Below, one piece after another: positions 1 through 9,155 of a stretch of 64,000 bases of DNA (its first letter is position 1; every line of letters begins with the position of its first letter). The translations under genes and the position numbers were made by a program. Origin of the DNA: Bradyrhizobium barranii subsp. apii (GTDB lineage: Bacteria; Pseudomonadota; Alphaproteobacteria; Rhizobiales; Xanthobacteraceae). The stretch covers positions 1,178,001-1,242,000 of the forward strand of contig NZ_CP096255.1 in the NCBI RefSeq assembly GCF_011516635.5. Direction: 5' to 3'. The notes beneath the pieces are model-generated. The model had not been told where the DNA came from, searched no databases, and saw only the letters and a program-made list of their open reading frames with translations.

Positions 1-1
1 G

Positions 2-334
2 GAAGCCATCACGCTGCTCGCCGATCTCGACGCCGGCGCCACCGGCGCGATGACGGGCGGCGGCTATCCCGACGGCATCCGCCAGATCATCCATCCCTAT
101 TTCGCCGGCAAGCGTGAGGAGGCAAAGGCCGCCTATGAGCGCTGGCTGCCGCTGATCAACTACGAGAACCGCCAATGCGGCCTGATCGCCTGCAAGGCCA
201 TGATGCAGGCCGGCGGCGTGATCAAATCGGACGCCGTGCGGCATCCGCTCCAGCCGCTGCACCCGGCGACGCGGGCAGGGCTGCTGGAGCTCGCCAAGGA
301 GCGGGATGCGCTGGCGTTGCGGTGGGGGAAGTAG
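2..334 (+). CDS. Dihydrodipicolinate synthase family protein, C-terminal part
   Basis: The reading frame is open from the window edge and stops at TAG 332-334, giving 110 residues of the C-terminal part of a DapA/N-acetylneuraminate lyase type (beta/alpha)8 aldolase. The segment begins in the GATGAMTGGGYPDGI stretch and ends with the helical C-terminal region that contains IKSDAVRHPLQPL and a helix of LELAKERDAL type. The catalytic lysine and tyrosine lie upstream of the window, so the substrate cannot be judged. In this family such proteins are often 2-keto-3-deoxy sugar acid or hydroxyproline-pathway enzymes rather than true DapA. No downstream partner is seen. Confidence 0.75.
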   Translation, partial: EAITLLADLDAGATGAMTGGGYPDGIRQIIHPYFAGKREEAKAAYERWLPLINYENRQCGLIACKAMMQAGGVIKSDAVRHPLQPLHPATRAGLLELAKERDALALRWGK

Positions 335-373
335 CGCCGTACCCACTCGGTAGTCGCCAGGTCTCTCGGCAGT

Positions 374-389
374 CCCCGCCTTCGCGGGG
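374..389 (+). terminator. Possible terminator hairpin after the aldolase gene
   Basis: A perfect 6-bp inverted repeat (CCCCGC, loop CTTC, GCGGGG) lies 40 bases after the aldolase stop. There is no following T-tract, so it may equally be a GC-rich spacer palindrome. The rest of 390-626 holds nothing else I can identify. Confidence 0.3.
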
Positions 390-626
390 GCGACGCCGAG
401 TGTGAGGTGCGCGCTGGCCTGATCCCGCCGGCTTCCGTCTGGCTGAGGGCGTCGAATTAGCGCGGTTCGCGCGGTTTCCCGCAGTCCGGCGATGACATAT
501 TGTACGCTCCTTGCACGCTCGCCAACCAGGTCCGCGGAGCTTCTCAAGACGTCGCTGAGCAGCTCTTCATTATGCCGCTATTCCGAGCCAGGTTGGAGCG
601 AGCCGACGAAACAGGGAGGCAGTGCC

Positions 627-2027
627 ATGACGATGAGGCCGGATCCCACCTTTCACGCATCGCCCAAGCTGGCGATGGAAGCACCTGCAGAGAACTTTGC
701 CTACACGCTGCTGCTCAGTCCGGATTTCTCAAAGCCGGATGCTCTCGCGGTCATCGACGTCAAGCCGGGATCGCCGACCTACAGCCAAATCGTCCACACG
801 GTGACGATGCCCAACAAGGGCGATGAGTTTCATCACTTCGGCTGGAACGCCTGCTCCTCCGCCTTGTCGCCGCTCGCCGGACATGCCTTCATCGAGCGGC
901 GCTATCTCATCATCCCCGGGATACGCTCGTCGCGGATCTACATCATCGATACCAAGCCCGATCCGACCAAAGCCAAAATCCATAAGATCATCGAGCCCGA
1001 GGAAATCTTCAAAAAGACCGGCTACTCGCGGCCGCATACCATCCATTGCGGGCCGGACGGCGTCTATGTGAGCACGCTGGGCGGCGGCGGCAAGGACGGC
1101 ACCAACGGGCCTCCAGGCGTCTTCATCATGGATTGCGAGACGTTCGAGGTCCTTGGACGATGGGAGATCGACCGCGGTCCGCAGACACTGCACTATGATT
1201 TCTGGTGGAACCTGCCGCGCGACTACATGGTGACGAGCGAATGGGCGTTGCCGCCGCAGTTCGAGAACGGGATCGTCGCGGAAGACCTGCTGGCGAACAA
1301 ATATGGCCATCGTCTCCACTTCTGGGATCTCCGCGCCCGTCGCAACGTGCAGACCATCGACCTCGGCGCCAATCATCAGATGGCGTTGGAGGTGCGGCCC
1401 GCGCACGATCCGGTTCGCGAATACGGCTTCGTTGGCGTTGTGGTCGACACCACCAACCTCGAAGCATCGATCTGGACCTGGTGGCGCGAAGGCGGAAAAT
1501 TCCACGCGGAGAAGACGGCGACGATTCCGCCCGAGCCCGCGCCAAAGGAGCAGCTCCCGCCGCTGCTGCAGGGATTTGGCGCCGTGCCGCCGCTGGTGAC
1601 CGACATCGACCTGTCGATGGATGACCGGTTTCTCTATGTCTCGTGCTGGGGCACGGGTGAAATGCGCCAGTACGACGTGAGCGATCCGCGAAAGCCGAAG
1701 CTTGCGGGCTCGGTTCACATCGGCGGCATCGCGCGCCGCACCCCCCATCCGAACGGCAAGGCATTTGCGGCCGGTCCGCAGATGGTCGAGATCAGCCGCG
1801 ACGGCAAGCGCGTGTACTGGACCAATTCGCTGTATTCCACCTGGGATGACCAATTTTATCCCGATGGAGTTCCGGGCGTGGAAGTCATGGCCAATGCAGG
1901 TCGCGACGGCGGCCTCGAGCTCGCCAAGGACTATTTCGTGAGCTTCCCCGACGGATATCGTGCGCACCAGATCAGGCTGGAGGGCGGCGATTGTTCGACG
2001 GACTCCTTTTGCTACCCGTCGGCCTAG
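627..2027 (+). CDS. SBP56 selenium-binding protein / methanethiol oxidase family
   Basis: This is a 466-residue protein of the SBP56 family, which includes human SELENBP1 and bacterial MtoX (methanethiol oxidase, making formaldehyde, sulfide and peroxide). The family hallmark HHFGWNACSS is present with the cysteine near residue 76, the position that binds selenium in the animal protein. Repeated beta-propeller segments such as DLSMDDRFLYVSCWGTGEM and an HPNGKAFAAGPQMVEIS stretch fill the rest. I chose ATG 627 because AGGGAGG lies 8 bases upstream; the frame is open further upstream but that would add 45 unlikely residues. The C-terminus overlaps the next gene by 37 bases. Whether this copy oxidises methanethiol is inference; no SCO1 or MauG partner is nearby. 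Confidence 0.9.
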   Translation: MTMRPDPTFHASPKLAMEAPAENFAYTLLLSPDFSKPDALAVIDVKPGSPTYSQIVHTVTMPNKGDEFHHFGWNACSSALSPLAGHAFIERRYLIIPGIRSSRIYIIDTKPDPTKAKIHKIIEPEEIFKKTGYSRPHTIHCGPDGVYVSTLGGGGKDGTNGPPGVFIMDCETFEVLGRWEIDRGPQTLHYDFWWNLPRDYMVTSEWALPPQFENGIVAEDLLANKYGHRLHFWDLRARRNVQTIDLGANHQMALEVRPAHDPVREYGFVGVVVDTTNLEASIWTWWREGGKFHAEKTATIPPEPAPKEQLPPLLQGFGAVPPLVTDIDLSMDDRFLYVSCWGTGEMRQYDVSDPRKPKLAGSVHIGGIARRTPHPNGKAFAAGPQMVEISRDGKRVYWTNSLYSTWDDQFYPDGVPGVEVMANAGRDGGLELAKDYFVSFPDGYRAHQIRLEGGDCSTDSFCYPSA

Positions 2028-2704
2028 GCTGGCAGCACGGGAGTTGGCCGCTCGGCTGGCTGTGGCTCGCTCTTGTTGCGAGCGGTCTCTATCACGGCGT
2101 CAATCCGGGAATGGGATGGCCGCTCGCCGTGTCGGCCGGGCTCATGGACAAGAGCCCGCGCGCGCTGTTCCGCGCGTTGTGGGCTCTGGCGGCCGGGCAC
2201 CTCCTGGCAACACTTCTCGTGCTGCTGCCATTCGCGTTCCTGCTCGTGCTGGCGCAGTGGCAGCGTTCGATCCAGCTTGGCGCGAGTCTTCTCGTCATCG
2301 GCTTCGGCGTCTATCGGCTGATCGAGCGACGCCATCCGCGCACGCTGGCACGAATTCCGCCAACGCAATTGGCGCTCTGGTCATTCGCCGTTGCCATTGC
2401 TCACGGCGCGGCCTTGATGCTCGTGCCGATCTATCTCGGGCTCTGCCAGGCCTTCGAGCTCGATGCCGGCCATGAGGCGGCGGGCGCGCTGATGAAGGCA
2501 AGTCTCGGGATGGCGGTGCTGGTGTCCCTCGTGCACGTTGTCGCCATGGTCAGTGCCGGCGGATGTCTGGCGTGGCTGGTCTACCGCTATCTGGGATTGA
2601 GGTTCGTCGCGCGAAGCTGGTTCAATCTGGATGCAATCTGGGCGGCCAGCCTCATTCTGGTTGGCGCCGTGGCGCTCGCCTTCAATCTCGCGAGCTGGCG
2701 CTGA
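1991..2704 (+). CDS. Multi-pass membrane protein coupled to SBP56
   Basis: A 237-residue hydrophobic protein with about six membrane segments. A motif GLYHGVNPGMGW lies in an early loop (about residues 32-43) and a second histidine sits in VAIAHGAALMLV. Relatives are sometimes annotated as ArcD-like antiporters, but the motifs do not establish a substrate. The start is TTG 1991, preceded by GGAGGG, and lies 37 bases inside the SBP56 gene, so the two are probably translationally coupled. The pairing suggests a transport or metal-delivery role linked to the SBP56 enzyme; this is inference. Confidence 0.7.
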   Translation: MFDGLLLLPVGLGWQHGSWPLGWLWLALVASGLYHGVNPGMGWPLAVSAGLMDKSPRALFRALWALAAGHLLATLLVLLPFAFLLVLAQWQRSIQLGASLLVIGFGVYRLIERRHPRTLARIPPTQLALWSFAVAIAHGAALMLVPIYLGLCQAFELDAGHEAAGALMKASLGMAVLVSLVHVVAMVSAGGCLAWLVYRYLGLRFVARSWFNLDAIWAASLILVGAVALAFNLASWR

Positions 2705-2707
2705 GGC

Positions 2708-3406
2708 CTACTTCGCCAACGCCCACTCGCCGACAAAGCGGAAGCGCGCCCTGGCATCATCCTGCTTGAACAGCGCGATCCGGTCGATCGCCAGCGTATC
2801 GAGACCGAGCGCCGCAAACCTCGCGCGCAGCATCTCCAGGATCGGCCCGCGCCGTTCCGCATTCAGCCGTCCCGTCAGCGTCATGTGGAAGCGGAATTCT
2901 TCCATCACGTACGGGTAACCCCAGCGGTCGAGATAGTCGCGCTGCCGCTCGGTGAGCTTGTCGGGCTTGCGCCGCGCGCGGTCTTCCGCCGTCATGGGCG
3001 CGCGGAAGTCGTCGAATTCGCGGACGCAATCGGCGGCAAGTTGCTGGAGCGTACCCACGGGCTCGGTCGGAATCACCGCAATGAAGCCGCTGATGGAGTC
3101 GACGACCGGACGGATTGACGGCATCGGCCGCGCCTTGCCGGCAAAGGCGGCGCAGGCTGCGATGAGCTCGGCTTCAGTCCTGCCGGGCGCCAGTGCCATC
3201 GGCGCCTTCAGCGTGCCGTGGAAACCGTATTTGCGGGGATCGGCCGTGACGTCGCGCCAGTCCGGCGCAACACGCGATGCGTCGGCAGGGAACGGCATCT
3301 CCTCACCGGTGTAGACATCATAGCCGAGCAGCTTGGCGCCGAAGCGGGAGAGGGCGCTGTCGGCGCCGGCGGCAAAATAGATCGCGTAGCGGGGAAAATC
3401 TGTCAT
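2708..3406 (-). CDS. DUF1045 phosphonate-operon protein, 2H phosphoesterase-like
   Basis: A 232-residue protein of the DUF1045 family found in phn operons. Two histidine motifs of the 2H phosphoesterase type are visible, FHGTLKAP near residue 63 and FRFHMTLTG near residue 172, spaced as in cyclic phosphodiesterases. It is the last gene of the leftward phn arm, 18 bases after the PhnM paralogue. In the pathway the likely job is handling of the ribosyl cyclic phosphate or a related phosphoester. Function in this organism is inferred from family and context only. Confidence 0.85.
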   Translation of the reverse strand: MTDFPRYAIYFAAGADSALSRFGAKLLGYDVYTGEEMPFPADASRVAPDWRDVTADPRKYGFHGTLKAPMALAPGRTEAELIAACAAFAGKARPMPSIRPVVDSISGFIAVIPTEPVGTLQQLAADCVREFDDFRAPMTAEDRARRKPDKLTERQRDYLDRWGYPYVMEEFRFHMTLTGRLNAERRGPILEMLRARFAALGLDTLAIDRIALFKQDDARARFRFVGEWALAK

Positions 3407-3424
3407 CGCCCGAGCATAACCGGT

Positions 3425-4618
3425 TCAGGCCGCAACAACAGCCTCGCGCGGCGTCGTCGCCGCAGCGAGCAGTCGCGTCGCATCGGTGAGATGCACGAGC
3501 TTTCCGCCTGATACCACCGCGATCAGCCGCGGCCGCAGCGGCACGCTGTCGTCGACCAGCAGCATGTCGGCGCGGCATCCTTCTGCGAGCACGCCGCGAT
3601 CGGCAAGGCGGGTCGCGCGCGCTGGTCCCGCAGAGACCAGATCCCAGGCCTTCGGCAGCGGCAGCACGCCGTCGGCGACAAGGCGGAACGCGGCGAGCAG
3701 CTGCGCGGGATAGTAATAGTCCGACGCCAGCACAGAGCAGAGCCCCTTCGCGATCATGTCGGATGCCCGGGTCCAACCGGTATGGCTGCCGCCGCGCACG
3801 ACGTTCGGCGCACCGTAGACGATGGCATCGCCCTGGCTTGCAGCCGCCCGCGCGGTCTCCTCGTTGATCGGAAACTCCGCGATGTCAGCGCCCAGCTCGC
3901 GAAACGCCTGCCGCATCGCCGGCGTCGCATCGTCATGCGAGAGCATCCGCACCTCGGCTGCGCGAGCAGTTGCGGCAAGCCGCGACACGGAAGCCGGCAC
4001 TTCACTGGCCCGCGAAAGCACACGCTCGACCAGCCGGTCGAATTCCTCGCCCGAGAGGCCGGTGCGCTCCACCATGCGGTTGCGCTTGCGCGGCTTGGCC
4101 ATGTCGGCAACGGTGCCGTCCATGTGGTCGTTGAAGGCGAACAGGTCGACGCGGCCCTCGGCGAACCACTGGCCGATCTCGGCCTCTGCATCGAGATTGT
4201 AGGTCTCGTGCCGCAGGTGGAAACGGGTATCGGCGGCGAATTGCGGGCGCTGCCGCTCGATCGCCTCCATCAGGGCGCGCGCATTGCCGGCGCTGCGCAG
4301 GCCCGGCTCCCACGAACAGGTCGTGGCGTGAAAGACGGTGGTGATGCCGTTGCTGATCGCCTGGCGGTCACTGTCGGCGAGCGCGACGTCGATCGGGAAG
4401 TCGACGCCGGCGCGCGGCATCATCTGGCGCTCGAAGGCATCGCCATGCAGATCGACGATGCCGGGCAGCATCAGCAAGTTGCGCGCATCGATGGCCAGCC
4501 GCGCACGGCCGCGAGAGGCATCGACCTGCGCAATGTCCGCGCCGGACACGAGAATGGAAGTTTCGACGAGCTCGGAGCCGATCAGGGCCCGGCCGCCCTC
4601 AAGGAAGATGTCTGTCAA
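3425..4618 (-). CDS. phnM: PhnM-type amidohydrolase, first copy
   Basis: A 397-residue metal-dependent amidohydrolase related to PhnM, the enzyme that removes pyrophosphate from alpha-D-ribose 1-methylphosphonate 5-triphosphate. Motifs seen are the metal-binding [24 protein letters not shown], and [12 protein letters not shown] near the C-terminal third. The start is TTG 4618, which overlaps the TGA that ends the restored acyltransferase frame, so the two are coupled. A second PhnM (18278-19441) sits in the main operon and the two differ clearly in sequence (HGDAFE here, HTDHLE there). This copy may have a different substrate range. Confidence 0.85.
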   Translation of the reverse strand: MTDIFLEGGRALIGSELVETSILVSGADIAQVDASRGRARLAIDARNLLMLPGIVDLHGDAFERQMMPRAGVDFPIDVALADSDRQAISNGITTVFHATTCSWEPGLRSAGNARALMEAIERQRPQFAADTRFHLRHETYNLDAEAEIGQWFAEGRVDLFAFNDHMDGTVADMAKPRKRNRMVERTGLSGEEFDRLVERVLSRASEVPASVSRLAATARAAEVRMLSHDDATPAMRQAFRELGADIAEFPINEETARAAASQGDAIVYGAPNVVRGGSHTGWTRASDMIAKGLCSVLASDYYYPAQLLAAFRLVADGVLPLPKAWDLVSAGPARATRLADRGVLAEGCRADMLLVDDSVPLRPRLIAVVSGGKLVHLTDATRLLAAATTPREAVVAA

Positions 4619-5282
4619 GCGACCGCGCTTCGTTTGCTGGCAGGGGAACGGGTGAGGGAGCTTGCCCGTGCTTCATATGCCGAGAGGAAATCTTCAATCC
4701 CGAGCTTGCGGAAATCGGGCAGTGCTTCACGCAATTTGTCGTGATCCCAGTCCCACCAGGCGAGCCGGGCCAGCCGGCGACGTCTTCCGAGAACCGCCGC
4801 CGCACGATGCGCGCCGGATTGCCGGCGACGATGGTGTAGGCCGGCACGTCCTTGGTGACGATGGCGCCGGCCGCGATCACGGCGCCGGTGCCGATGTTGC
4901 GGCCGGGCAGCACGATCGCGCCATGGCCGATCCAGACATCGTGGCCAATATGGACGTGATGCTGGCGCCGCCAGTCGAAGAACTCGGTGTCGTCGCTCTC
5001 GCCTTCGAAGTAGGCGCTGGAACGATAGGTGAAATGCGCCTGCGTGGCGCGATGCATCGGATGATTGCCGGGATTGATGCGGGTCATCGCCGCGATCGAG
5101 CAGAAATTTCCGATGGTGGTGTAGGTGATCTGGGCGTCGTTCACGACATAGGAGTAATCGCCCATCGTGACTTCAGTGAGGATCGTGCGCGCGCCGACTT
5201 CGGTATAGGTGCCGAGCCTGGTCTCATGCAGCTTCGCCGAAGGGTCGATGGTCGGTTGAACCGAGAGCGTTTTGCCGGCCAT
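4615..5282 (-). pseudogene. Phosphonate-operon acyltransferase, frameshifted
   Basis: A left-handed beta-helix (hexapeptide repeat) acetyltransferase of the type found in phn operons. N-terminal residues run [16 protein letters not shown], and the repeat region contains [11 protein letters not shown] and [20 protein letters not shown]. Near 4773-4777 the frame breaks: as read, the product continues about 55 alien residues to a stop at 4599. Adding one base (GCCGG to GCCCGG) restores the family's conserved ending with [12 protein letters not shown], which then stops in TGA 4615-4617, exactly overlapping the TTG start of the PhnM gene. That overlap shows which frame was originally used. It may be a real one-base deletion or a sequence error. 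Confidence 0.8.
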
Positions 5283-5325
5283 GCTACATCCGATAGGTCG
5301 AGGGCGGGCGTACCTCTTCGAGCGG

Positions 5326-5358
5326 CCTGATGACAACGTCATGACGATGCGATGACAG
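5326..5358 (-). promoter_or_regulatory. Pho-box-like triple repeat before the leftward phn arm
   Basis: Read on the minus strand there are three consecutive 11-bp units, CTGTCATCGCA, TCGTCATGACG and TTGTCATCAGG, each containing GTCAT at the same position. This is the spacing expected for PhoB binding to direct repeats. It lies 44 bases upstream of the acyltransferase start and faces that gene. Assignment to PhoB is inference from the consensus. Confidence 0.7.
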
Positions 5359-5395
5359 GGGAAGAGGTGTGTAGGATCGCCGCACTGCGATCCGC

Positions 5396-5418
5396 GTGTC
5401 ACACAAGTGTCAAGTGCC
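5396..5418 (+). promoter_or_regulatory. Pho-box-like repeat before phnC
   Basis: TGTCA occurs at 5397 and again at 5408, an exact 11-bp spacing (TGTCACACAAG then TGTCAAGTGCC), about 40 bases before phnC and on its strand. Together with the opposite-facing triple repeat it makes the divergent promoter region look phosphate-controlled on both sides. Confidence 0.65.
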
Positions 5419-5456
5419 GGCGTTAGCGGTGGCAGCCAGCTACTCTGGAGCCCTCT

Positions 5457-6266
5457 ATGCTGGTGGTTGAAGGTCTGACGTGCCGCTTCGGCGCAAAAGC
5501 CGCGGTGGACGACGCTTCGTTTCAAATCTCCCCCGGCGGCTTCGTCGGTGTGATCGGGCGCTCCGGCGCCGGCAAGTCGACCATGCTGCGCATGATCAAT
5601 CGCCTGGCGACGCCGACGCAGGGCCGCATCCTGTTCGACGGCCTCGACGTCACCGCGCTGCGCGGCAAGGAGCTGCGGCAGTGGCGGGCGCGCTCGGCGA
5701 TGATTTTCCAGCAGTTCAACCTGGTTGGCCGGCTCGATGTGCTCACCAACGTGCTGATGGGGCGTCTTGCCACGATGCCGGCCTGGCGCTCGCTGACGCA
5801 GACCTGGCCCGAGCACGACAAGGCGCTGGCGATGTCGGCGCTCGAGCAGTTCGATATCGCCTCACTCGCCGCCCAGCGCGCCGACCAGCTCTCCGGCGGC
5901 CAGCAGCAGCGTGTTGCGATCGCCCGCGCACTGGTGCAGCAGCCCGACATCATCCTCGCCGACGAGCCGATCGCCTCGCTCGACCCGCGCAACACCAAGA
6001 TCGTGATGGATGCGCTGCTGCGCATCAACAAGCATTTCGGCATCACCGTGCTCTGCAACCTGCATTCGCTCGATCTCGCCCGCACCTATTGCGATCGCCT
6101 GATCGGCATGGCGCAGGGGCGCGTGGTGTTCGACGGCGCGCCGGCCGAATTGACCGACCACGTCGCGCGCGAGCTCTACGATCTCGAAGCCTCCGACGTC
6201 ATGGGCGGAATGCCCGTGCCGGCGCCCGAGGGCGTGCCGGCGCTCGGAACGGCCGCGGCCGCCTGA
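5457..6266 (+). CDS. phnC: Phosphonate ABC transporter ATP-binding protein PhnC
   Basis: A 269-residue ABC ATPase. Walker [10 protein letters not shown] lies near residues 34-42, the Q-loop is in MIFQQFNLV, the signature is [15 protein letters not shown], Walker B is [12 protein letters not shown] and the switch histidine is in CNLHSLDLA. The length and the [14 protein letters not shown] stretch are typical of PhnC. The ATG at 5457 follows GGAG at 5447. It should energise uptake with PhnD and two PhnE permeases; its next gene, phnD, is broken by an insertion. Confidence 0.95.
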   Translation: MLVVEGLTCRFGAKAAVDDASFQISPGGFVGVIGRSGAGKSTMLRMINRLATPTQGRILFDGLDVTALRGKELRQWRARSAMIFQQFNLVGRLDVLTNVLMGRLATMPAWRSLTQTWPEHDKALAMSALEQFDIASLAAQRADQLSGGQQQRVAIARALVQQPDIILADEPIASLDPRNTKIVMDALLRINKHFGITVLCNLHSLDLARTYCDRLIGMAQGRVVFDGAPAELTDHVARELYDLEASDVMGGMPVPAPEGVPALGTAAAA

Positions 6267-6629
6267 GCCGCGCCTGTAGTTGCCAATTTTTGCGTCAACC
6301 GACCCCAACCGATGAAGAGGGTATCATGATCACTCGCAGACTGGTTCTTGCCGGCGCCGCCGCGCTCGCGTTCACGACCTCGGCCTCCGCCGACGACTGG
6401 AAAGCCAAATATCCCGAACTGACCTTCGCGGTCATTCCGGCGGAAAACGCCTCGGGCGTGACCGAGCGCTGGGCGCCGTTCATGAACTAGAGCATTTTCC
6501 GACCGGAATGAATCGGGTGTGGATTGAACGAAGCCGCTGCCGCGGCGTAGGGGGCAAGGTGGCATAGATCGCCTCCTGGCTGAGAGGATGTGGGTGTTGG
6601 AGCCCACCCCCTCAGACAGGAGTATCGAG

Positions 6630-7490
6630 ATGGCCGATTTGAGCCCTCTTCGCCGCCGCATGATCGAAGACATGACCGTCCGCAATCTGTCGCCGGCGAC
6701 GCAAAGATCCTACATCAGCGCGGTTTCGAAGTTCAGCCGCTATTTTGGCCGATCGCCTGACCGGTTAGAGCTGGAAGACGTCCGCGCCTTCCAGGTGCAT
6801 TTGGTCTCGACCGGCATCTCATGGCCGGCGCTGAACCAGATCGTCTGTGCGCTACGGTTTTTCTACGGCGTCACGCTCGGCGAGGCGCTCATCCCAGAGC
6901 GCATTCCCTATGCGCGAGAACCGCGCAAGCTGCCGGTCGTTCTCAGCGCCGACGAAGTGGTTCAGTTTCTTGAAGCGGTATCGAGCCTGAAGAGCCGCGC
7001 CGCGCTCACCACCGCCTATGCGGCCGGGCTCAGGGCCTCGGAGGTTGCGGGACTGCGGATCGAAGACATCGACAGCGCCCGCGGCGTCATCCAGGTGCGC
7101 CACGGCAAGGGCGCGAAGGATCGCAACGTGATGCTGTCGCCCCAGCTGCTGGGCATCCTGCGCACCTACTGGCGGCTCGCCCGGCCGCGGCTTTATCTGT
7201 TCCCTGGTCGTGACGAAGATCATCCGATCGATCAGACCGTGCTGCATGCCGCCTGCCGGTCGGCGGTGAAGGCTGCGGGCCTGACCAAGCGCGTCACGCT
7301 GCACACGCTGCGCCACAGCTTCGCGACACATCTTCTCGAGAACGGAACCGATATCCGGATCATCCAGGTCTTGCTCGGGCACAATAATTTGTCGTCGACA
7401 GCGCGCTACACGCAGGTCGCCACCGATACGATCCGAGCGACGCAGAGCCCGCTCGATCGCCTGTCGCTGGAGGTGACGCCACCTGGATGA
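6630..7490 (+). CDS. Tyrosine recombinase of IS91-like element, copy 1
   Basis: A 286-residue XerC/D-like recombinase. An N-terminal SAM-like core-binding domain (RNLSPATQRSYISAVSKFSR) is followed by the catalytic domain with Arg in AAGLRASEV, the LHTLRHSF box, the second histidine in LLGHNN and the nucleophile Tyr in TARYTQV. ATG 6630 was chosen because AGGAG precedes it by 7 bases. It differs from copy 2 by Leu instead of Pro just before the HxLRH box; Pro is the usual residue, so this copy may be weaker. It probably assists the adjacent HUH transposase. Confidence 0.9.
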   Translation: MADLSPLRRRMIEDMTVRNLSPATQRSYISAVSKFSRYFGRSPDRLELEDVRAFQVHLVSTGISWPALNQIVCALRFFYGVTLGEALIPERIPYAREPRKLPVVLSADEVVQFLEAVSSLKSRAALTTAYAAGLRASEVAGLRIEDIDSARGVIQVRHGKGAKDRNVMLSPQLLGILRTYWRLARPRLYLFPGRDEDHPIDQTVLHAACRSAVKAAGLTKRVTLHTLRHSFATHLLENGTDIRIIQVLLGHNNLSSTARYTQVATDTIRATQSPLDRLSLEVTPPG

Positions 7491-8737
7491 CCCGCAGCGG
7501 GATGCGGGTCATGACCCGCTCCGACATCCGCTCCAACAGGCCCGCCATCGAGATTGCCGATATTCTGCGCCGGCATGGCGACGCCTATCGCCGTGTACAT
7601 GCCGGTCATCTGGGGCGGGTCGAGCGGCGCGTGATGAGCGCGATCGTTGCGTGCCGGACCGAGGCGCTCGGCGGCCACATGCAGGCTTGCGACGACTGCG
7701 GCACGACACGCGTTGCCTATAATTCCTGCCGCAATCGGCACTGTCCGAAGTGTCAGGGGAGAGCCCGAGCCGCGTGGCTCGCCGCGCGTCAAGCCGACCT
7801 GCTTCCGGTTCCCTATTTCCACGTCGTCTTTACACTTCCCGCACCGATCGCCGCGATCGCTTTCCAGAACAAGGCCGTCGTCTATGCCATCCTGTTCAAG
7901 GCTGCCGCCGAGGCGATGACGACGCTCGCCGCCAATCCACGCCGGCTCGGCGGTGCGATCGGCGGCGTCGCCGTCCTCCACACCTGGGGACAGACGCTGA
8001 TGCATCATCCCCACGTCCATTGCGTCGTTCCGGGTGGCGGCCTCTCGCCCGATGGCGCGCGCTGGACCGCTTGCCGACCGAACTTCTTCCTGGCCGTCAA
8101 ACCGTTGTCCAGACTATTTCGCACACTTTTTCTCAAACGTCTGTCGGCAGCCTTCAACTCCGGTGCCTTGCGTTTCTTCGGCGATCTCGGAGCTCTGGCC
8201 GAGCCGGCTGCCTTTGCGGCCCACCTCGACGCCATGCGACGCATCAACTGGGTTGTTTACGCCAAGCGGCCCTTCGGCGGACCCGCACAGGTCCTGGCCT
8301 ATCTCGGCCGCTACACCCATCGCGTCGCGATCGCCAACAGCCGGCTCGTCGCACTCGACGACGATCATGTCGCCTTCTCATGGAAGGACTATCGCCAAAA
8401 CAGCGCGACAAAGATCATGAATCTCAAGCCCGATGAGTTCATTCGCCGTTTCCTGCTTCATACGCCGCCTGACGGCTTCCACCGCATCCGCCACTTCGGC
8501 TTCATGGCCAACCGCCATCGCGCTGCCAAGCTCGCCCTTTGCCGCGAACTTCTCGATCATGAGCGAACAGCCCCAAACGATGGCCAGCCGTCGCCTGTGG
8601 ATTCGGAGGCTCAAACCTGGGCCGAGGTTCCTGCCTGTCCCGATTGTGGTGGCGTCATGCGCATCATTGAGCGCTTTCGACATAGCTTCAGACGCCCCAG
8701 CCCTCGAACATCACCGTTCCGATGCGACACATCGTGA
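7487..8737 (+). CDS. IS91-family HUH transposase, copy 1
   Basis: A 416-residue rolling-circle transposase. The N-terminal zinc-binding domain shows CDDCG, CRNRHCPKC; the HUH metal motif is HHPHVHCVVPGGG; the candidate nucleophilic tyrosine is in YLGRYTHRVAI. A second cysteine pair, CPDCGG, lies near the C-terminus. It overlaps the recombinase by ATGA, so the two are translationally coupled. The protein is identical to copy 2. Confidence 0.92.
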   Translation: MTRSGMRVMTRSDIRSNRPAIEIADILRRHGDAYRRVHAGHLGRVERRVMSAIVACRTEALGGHMQACDDCGTTRVAYNSCRNRHCPKCQGRARAAWLAARQADLLPVPYFHVVFTLPAPIAAIAFQNKAVVYAILFKAAAEAMTTLAANPRRLGGAIGGVAVLHTWGQTLMHHPHVHCVVPGGGLSPDGARWTACRPNFFLAVKPLSRLFRTLFLKRLSAAFNSGALRFFGDLGALAEPAAFAAHLDAMRRINWVVYAKRPFGGPAQVLAYLGRYTHRVAIANSRLVALDDDHVAFSWKDYRQNSATKIMNLKPDEFIRRFLLHTPPDGFHRIRHFGFMANRHRAAKLALCRELLDHERTAPNDGQPSPVDSEAQTWAEVPACPDCGGVMRIIERFRHSFRRPSPRTSPFRCDTS

Positions 8738-9155
8738 GCCAAGTCATGTCGTGCACGACGATCATCATTCGTCATTTCGCTCCCAGCGTCTCGATCATCG
8801 CGGACGATGTCGAATCCGTGCTGTCACACTGCGCGACAACAACCGTCCGATGCAGCAAAAGGCCTATCGCGATCTCAGGCGAAGCGCGTCTGATCTCAAC
8901 TCTTCCAGGATGCGCACTCCTGTGTCTCTGCCTCACGCGCCGAGCCAGCAGATCGGGCATGGCGATCTCGAACAATCCCCATAGCTGCAAAACCGCGAAT
9001 AGCCTCCCGCGCCTTCGTTCAATCCGGCTTCAATGAGGTCGCGTCATAAGCGCCTGCCGCGCCCTCGCGTGAGCGCGACCTCACAGAACCCTCCAGATTC
9101 CCAAAACGGCGCGAGTCAGATTCAAGCTGCATGCTGGCGAGGGAGGCCAGCATGT

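Larger units (their letters stand above)
6526..9096 (+). mobile_element. IS91-like element with tyrosine recombinase, copy 1
   Basis: A 2571-bp element from GAACGAAGCC to ACCCTCCAG, inserted in the left part of IS630 copy 1. It carries a tyrosine recombinase and an IS91-type HUH transposase overlapping by 4 bases, followed by 359 bases (8738-9096) without a gene that should hold the replication terminus. The trinucleotide ATT flanks it on both sides (6523-6525, 9097-9099). An identical-length copy lies inverted at 41095-43665. Confidence 0.88.

Noticed and set aside
729..1967. Long 412-codon minus-strand frame over the SBP56 gene
   Set aside because: It is the antisense shadow of a well-supported gene in high-GC DNA; its translation is Arg/His/Asp-rich with no domain.
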